Assembly: GCA_036939355.1 (NCBI GenBank)
Contig: JALLAP010000192.1
Location: 1-16,723, forward strand
Origin: Thalassiosira profunda
Taxonomy: Eukaryota > Bacillariophyta > Thalassiosirophyceae > Thalassiosirales > Thalassiosiraceae
Length of the DNA stretch: 16,723 nucleotides
Direction: 5' to 3'
Position 1 is the first letter of the stretch; each line of letters opens with the position of its first letter. A program made the position numbers and the translations under genes. Positions 14,009 through 16,723 of the stretch are shown here, piece by piece. The notes under the pieces were generated by a model, which was not told the DNA's origin, did not search any database, and saw only the letters and a program-made list of their open reading frames with translations.

Positions 14009-16048
14009 TCACCATGGCGTAAACCAATCATCCTCTTCATCGTGTCTCTCCCGTTTCCCCTTCTTTTTATCGTTTCCTTTTCCACGCCGATACGCATCCT
14101 GTAAGCGCTGCTTTATAAGCTCGATCTCCGGACCGTCGAGCTCCGGACCGTCGTCGTAAAAACAATCATCCGCTAGCATTGGCGCGTAGCTTTCTTCATC
14201 CTGGGCCAATTGATCCTCCAAGTTCGAAGGGTAGAGCGACTGTCGCTTCAGCCACAACGAACCCTCGACTACCCACGGCCGAACCGTGAAGGACCGTCGA
14301 TGTTCAAGCATGACAAAGCCAAGGCTGGCAAAGACAATATCCCTCCTTGTCCATCCACTCGGTGTGTCATCTTTCTCGAATATAACATGACCATCTTTCG
14401 TCACGCCAAAGCCATCACCTTTGTAAATGGCGAGTGGCTTCGATATGTCCGTTGCGTCGAAATTCCCTCTCCCACCAACCTGTGCTTGGACCTTTGCGAT
14501 GTAACTTTTGGGCATCGCCGACACTTCCGGGGCATTTGTTGTTGGAACCACTCTAATTCGCAGTGACTCTGGCATGAACGCTAGTGCACCAACAGGCATT
14601 CCTCCATCTTCTGTCACGTCCAGCCGAGCCAGCGTGAAAGGTTCACTCTCCACTGCCTCCAGGGACAGATCCAGCGGCGGCAGCTCGCTCTCTCCACTAT
14701 CAGCATCGATCCAGCCTGCTTCGATGAGAATTGATTGCCCCGCCCCTACCCGCACCCTCGTCCCATCCTCCACGGACGGTATCTTTACTGGTGTTGGATA
14801 CGCGAGGGGCTCCATCAAATGAGAGGGAAATAAACTATAAGCAAGTGCCCCCTTGTTGATGATACCGGGCGTATCCCAAAGCGCGTGTCCTCTTGAGGGG
14901 AAGCAGGGTATGCGCACGGCCTGCAATGTCGTGCCGGGGAGATGACTCGCCGTGACCTTCAAGTTCTGCAGTACATCTTTGCGTTTGTTGTGGTCCCTCC
15001 CTTTGAATCGCAGAGTCCTCGCCAGCAGCGATGATAAGCTCTTGACGAGGGTCGACTTGCCAACGTTCGCCGATCCAACAACGAAGACGTCTCTCCCCTG
15101 AATTTTGTCCAACACTGCCTCAGCGAGGTCTACCATTCCGCGCCCAGTTTCGGCGCTCACTCCAAATGCGCCTATGGACTGCGTGGCTCCCTTCCCCCGC
15201 TGGATCTGGCGTTTGAGGAAGCCCACGTCGCGCGGACTCATCCGCGGCACCAGGTCGACCTTGTTCAGCGCCAGGATGCACGGCGTGCCCTTGATCGAGT
15301 CCCTCAGCTTCCGCGCCGCGCTGAATTCCGGATCCGTCGCGTCCGCCACCAAGATACAAAGTCCGAAGTTGCGCCGCTCCACGATGTGGGAGAGCTGGGA
15401 GCTGAACACATCCGCGTCCACGTCCTTCAGGGCATCGTAAGCGTTCCATACATCACCGTGCTGCAGCGATTTGCAGCGGTTGCAGAGGACGCCCGACGAC
15501 GCGGTTTCCACAGCATCTACGTACCGTGCCTTCTTCTCCTTGGTCTTGGATCGGCCCTCCTGCCGGGCCTCTTTTCCCGTCGCCATCTTCTGTTCCCCTC
15601 GGCCGCCGCCACCGCGGCCGCCGCCGTCGGAAACAATTTCGACGCCGCACCCCGAGCAAAGCTGAGCAAAGTTCGTTGCACCTCCCTTTTTCTTGCGGCT
15701 CTCGTCGACGTAGGCAATCCTCCCCGGGGATGCGCCCATCGGTACTTTCGATGGCTTCTTTTTGCGCGCCGAGGATGCGCCCGTCGGCAAGTTTGGTGGC
15801 CTCCTCCTGGGGGATGCGTCCATCGGTACTTTTGATGGCTTCTTCTTGCCAAAGTTGGGTGGCCTCCTTTTTTTGCTTTTGTTGATGCCAAGTTGGCGAC
15901 GATGTTGTGGAGTCGCCAGCAGTTGCAACTGCGAGGCTGCCACCGACGCCGGCCACATCATTGACATCATAGCGCCGGGACGGGCCCCAACGCTCCTTGC
16001 GAAATGCCTGTGCATCGTCGCAACGGTGGCTCCGCTCCTGTGCATCAT
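14009..16048 (-). CDS. Circularly permuted GTPase of the YqeH / NOA1 / BPG2 family
   Basis: 679 residues from the first in-frame ATG at 16048. An N-terminal treble-clef zinc site has C131-x2-C134 and C189-x2-C192 (LCNRCKSLQHG). The GTPase motifs come in permuted order: G4 NKVD (262-265), G5 SAETG (298-302), G1 GSANVGKST (325-333), LPGTT (370-374) and G3 DTPG (392-395). A long C-terminal domain follows, with a basic then acidic tail ending in DDWFTPW. Family members assist small-subunit ribosome assembly in bacteria, mitochondria and plastids. The first 60 residues are rich in Arg, His, Ser, Ala and Met with almost no acids, so mitochondrial or plastid import is likely; no aromatic cleavage motif of the diatom plastid type is clear. 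Residues 60-110 are a basic repeat. The CxGC-CxRC spacing is stretched by a Gly/Lys-rich insertion at about 140-175. Confidence 0.92.
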   Translation of the reverse strand: MMHRSGATVATMHRHFARSVGARPGAMMSMMWPASVAASQLQLLATPQHRRQLGINKSKKRRPPNFGKKKPSKVPMDASPRRRPPNLPTGASSARKKKPSKVPMGASPGRIAYVDESRKKKGGATNFAQLCSGCGVEIVSDGGGRGGGGRGEQKMATGKEARQEGRSKTKEKKARYVDAVETASSGVLCNRCKSLQHGDVWNAYDALKDVDADVFSSQLSHIVERRNFGLCILVADATDPEFSAARKLRDSIKGTPCILALNKVDLVPRMSPRDVGFLKRQIQRGKGATQSIGAFGVSAETGRGMVDLAEAVLDKIQGRDVFVVGSANVGKSTLVKSLSSLLARTLRFKGRDHNKRKDVLQNLKVTASHLPGTTLQAVRIPCFPSRGHALWDTPGIINKGALAYSLFPSHLMEPLAYPTPVKIPSVEDGTRVRVGAGQSILIEAGWIDADSGESELPPLDLSLEAVESEPFTLARLDVTEDGGMPVGALAFMPESLRIRVVPTTNAPEVSAMPKSYIAKVQAQVGGRGNFDATDISKPLAIYKGDGFGVTKDGHVIFEKDDTPSGWTRRDIVFASLGFVMLEHRRSFTVRPWVVEGSLWLKRQSLYPSNLEDQLAQDEESYAPMLADDCFYDDGPELDGPEIELIKQRLQDAYRRGKGNDKKKGKRERHDEEDDWFTPW
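15728..15875 (-). repeat. Degenerate 84-bp repeat in the GTPase leader
   Basis: The GGATGCGYCCATCGGTACTT segment occurs at 15728 and again 84 bp later at 15812, each followed by a similar lysine-coding stretch. It encodes two copies of RRPPN...KKPSKVPM-D/G-ASP. The basic repeat lies between the presumed presequence and the zinc finger. Confidence 0.75.
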
Positions 16049-16723
16049 CGTCTCGCGCGTCACTACAATTCAGGTGATGTTTTTGTGCTGCTTGCAATTT
16101 ACGCATGGATAGAGGCCGATCGTTGAGACTATGTACAATAGTCGGATTTGCAGTTTGCCGCGGATAGCCCGGCGTCGTCGGTTCCTGTTGTAGACGTGGC
16201 CGGGGCGAGCAGCTGCGTCGCCTGTCGAGGATTAGAATTGTGTGGTTGTGGCACAGCTAGGGCTAGGGCCGTCTTGTGTAACCCCAACCCTAAGCTAAAA
16301 ATCAGATATGGGTACCATACTCTCTAACCAGTATTTAATGCAATCACTTTTGGTGATAAAATATTATTTTCTACGTAGGAATAGTATTGAATGCAAACAC
16401 ACTAAACCAATTTTTTTGAGTTATTGGTGATTGATTATTAATTGCAACTACTGTGGACTCCCATCTGCCGAAATTCATAGAAGACACCATCTCACAACTC
16501 CGGGAGAGATTTTTGGCCGGAGTGATCCCCCGGTGACGATCTCCCGGTGACGATCCCCCGGTGACGATCCCCCGGAGGAGTTGAACCACCGGAGATGATC
16601 CACCGGATATCTATTCTTAGTGACCGATCACATCTTCCGCCGCCTCCTCCACACACACATCTCTCACTGTCACCGTCATGGTCATCTACAAGTTGGGTGA
16701 TCAACCACACACTGAGGATCTAC
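16049..16723. other. Non-coding right end, including the 5' flank of the GTPase gene
   Basis: About 675 bp, AT-richer between 16300 and 16450. It contains TACGTA at 16372-16377 and a short minisatellite near 16531. Two telomere-like fragments (GCTAGGGCTAGGG at 16256-16268 and AACCCCAACCCTAAGC at 16280-16295) are too short to mean a telomere. Minus-strand ORFs here follow the minisatellite and are not convincing. No gene was recognised. Confidence 0.5.
16531..16572 (+). repeat. 14-bp minisatellite, three clear units
   Basis: CGGTGACGATCYCC is repeated at 16531-16544, 16545-16558 and 16559-16572. Decayed units flank it on both sides (AGTGATCCCC before; CGGAGGAG and two CACCGGA-like units after). 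Confidence 0.85.

Noticed and set aside
16256..16295. Telomere-like TAGGG / CCCTAA fragments in opposite orientation
   Set aside because: Only one or two imperfect units each; not an array, so no claim of a telomere or interstitial telomeric site.

Overview
The window is nuclear DNA from a GC-rich photosynthetic stramenopile, most likely a diatom. The evidence is compact genes with few short GT-AG introns (67-90 bp), a VSAF-C plastid-import-like cleavage motif after a signal-peptide-like N-terminus on a pseudouridine synthase, a trypsin joined to a beta-sandwich module of a kind I associate with diatoms, and genes seen only in eukaryotes (a Mediator subunit, a TRP-like channel). I assign the lineage by inference. 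No rRNA, tRNA, CRISPR array, mobile element or viral gene was recognised.

Layout, left to right. (1) 137-1366 (+): ankyrin-repeat protein with a C-terminal four-cysteine knuckle. (2) 2284-4017 (+): secreted trypsin-family protease, two exons, with a C-terminal beta-sandwich-like domain. (3) 4180-5625 (-): RluA-type pseudouridine synthase with a plastid-type leader. (4) 5844-6899 (+): DUF3605-family protein with an organelle-like leader, divergent from gene 3. (5) 7241-9292 (+): ankyrin / TRP-like cation channel in several exons, with one unresolved frame change near the pore. (6) 9320-10462 (-): Mediator subunit 21-like protein carrying an internal Tudor-like domain. (7) 10806-13988 (+): very acidic 1060-residue ankyrin / coiled-coil protein, divergent from gene 6. 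(8) 14009-16048 (-): circularly permuted GTPase of the YqeH/NOA1/BPG2 family. Non-genic stretches lie at 1367-2283 and 16049-16723.

The genes do not form one pathway. Genes 3 and 8 (and perhaps 4) look like organelle-directed housekeeping functions, with 3 and 8 both in organelle RNA or ribosome biology. Gene 6 is transcriptional. Genes 1, 5 and 7 all use ankyrin repeats. Packing is tight: convergent pairs 5/6 and 7/8 have stop codons only 27 and 20 nt apart, and pairs 3/4 and 6/7 share short divergent promoters.

The most unusual item is the Tudor-like domain inside a MED21-like protein. Next are two stop-free, multiple-of-three introns at gating positions of the channel, and upstream ORFs in genes 2 and 7 whose TGA overlaps the main ATG as ATGA.
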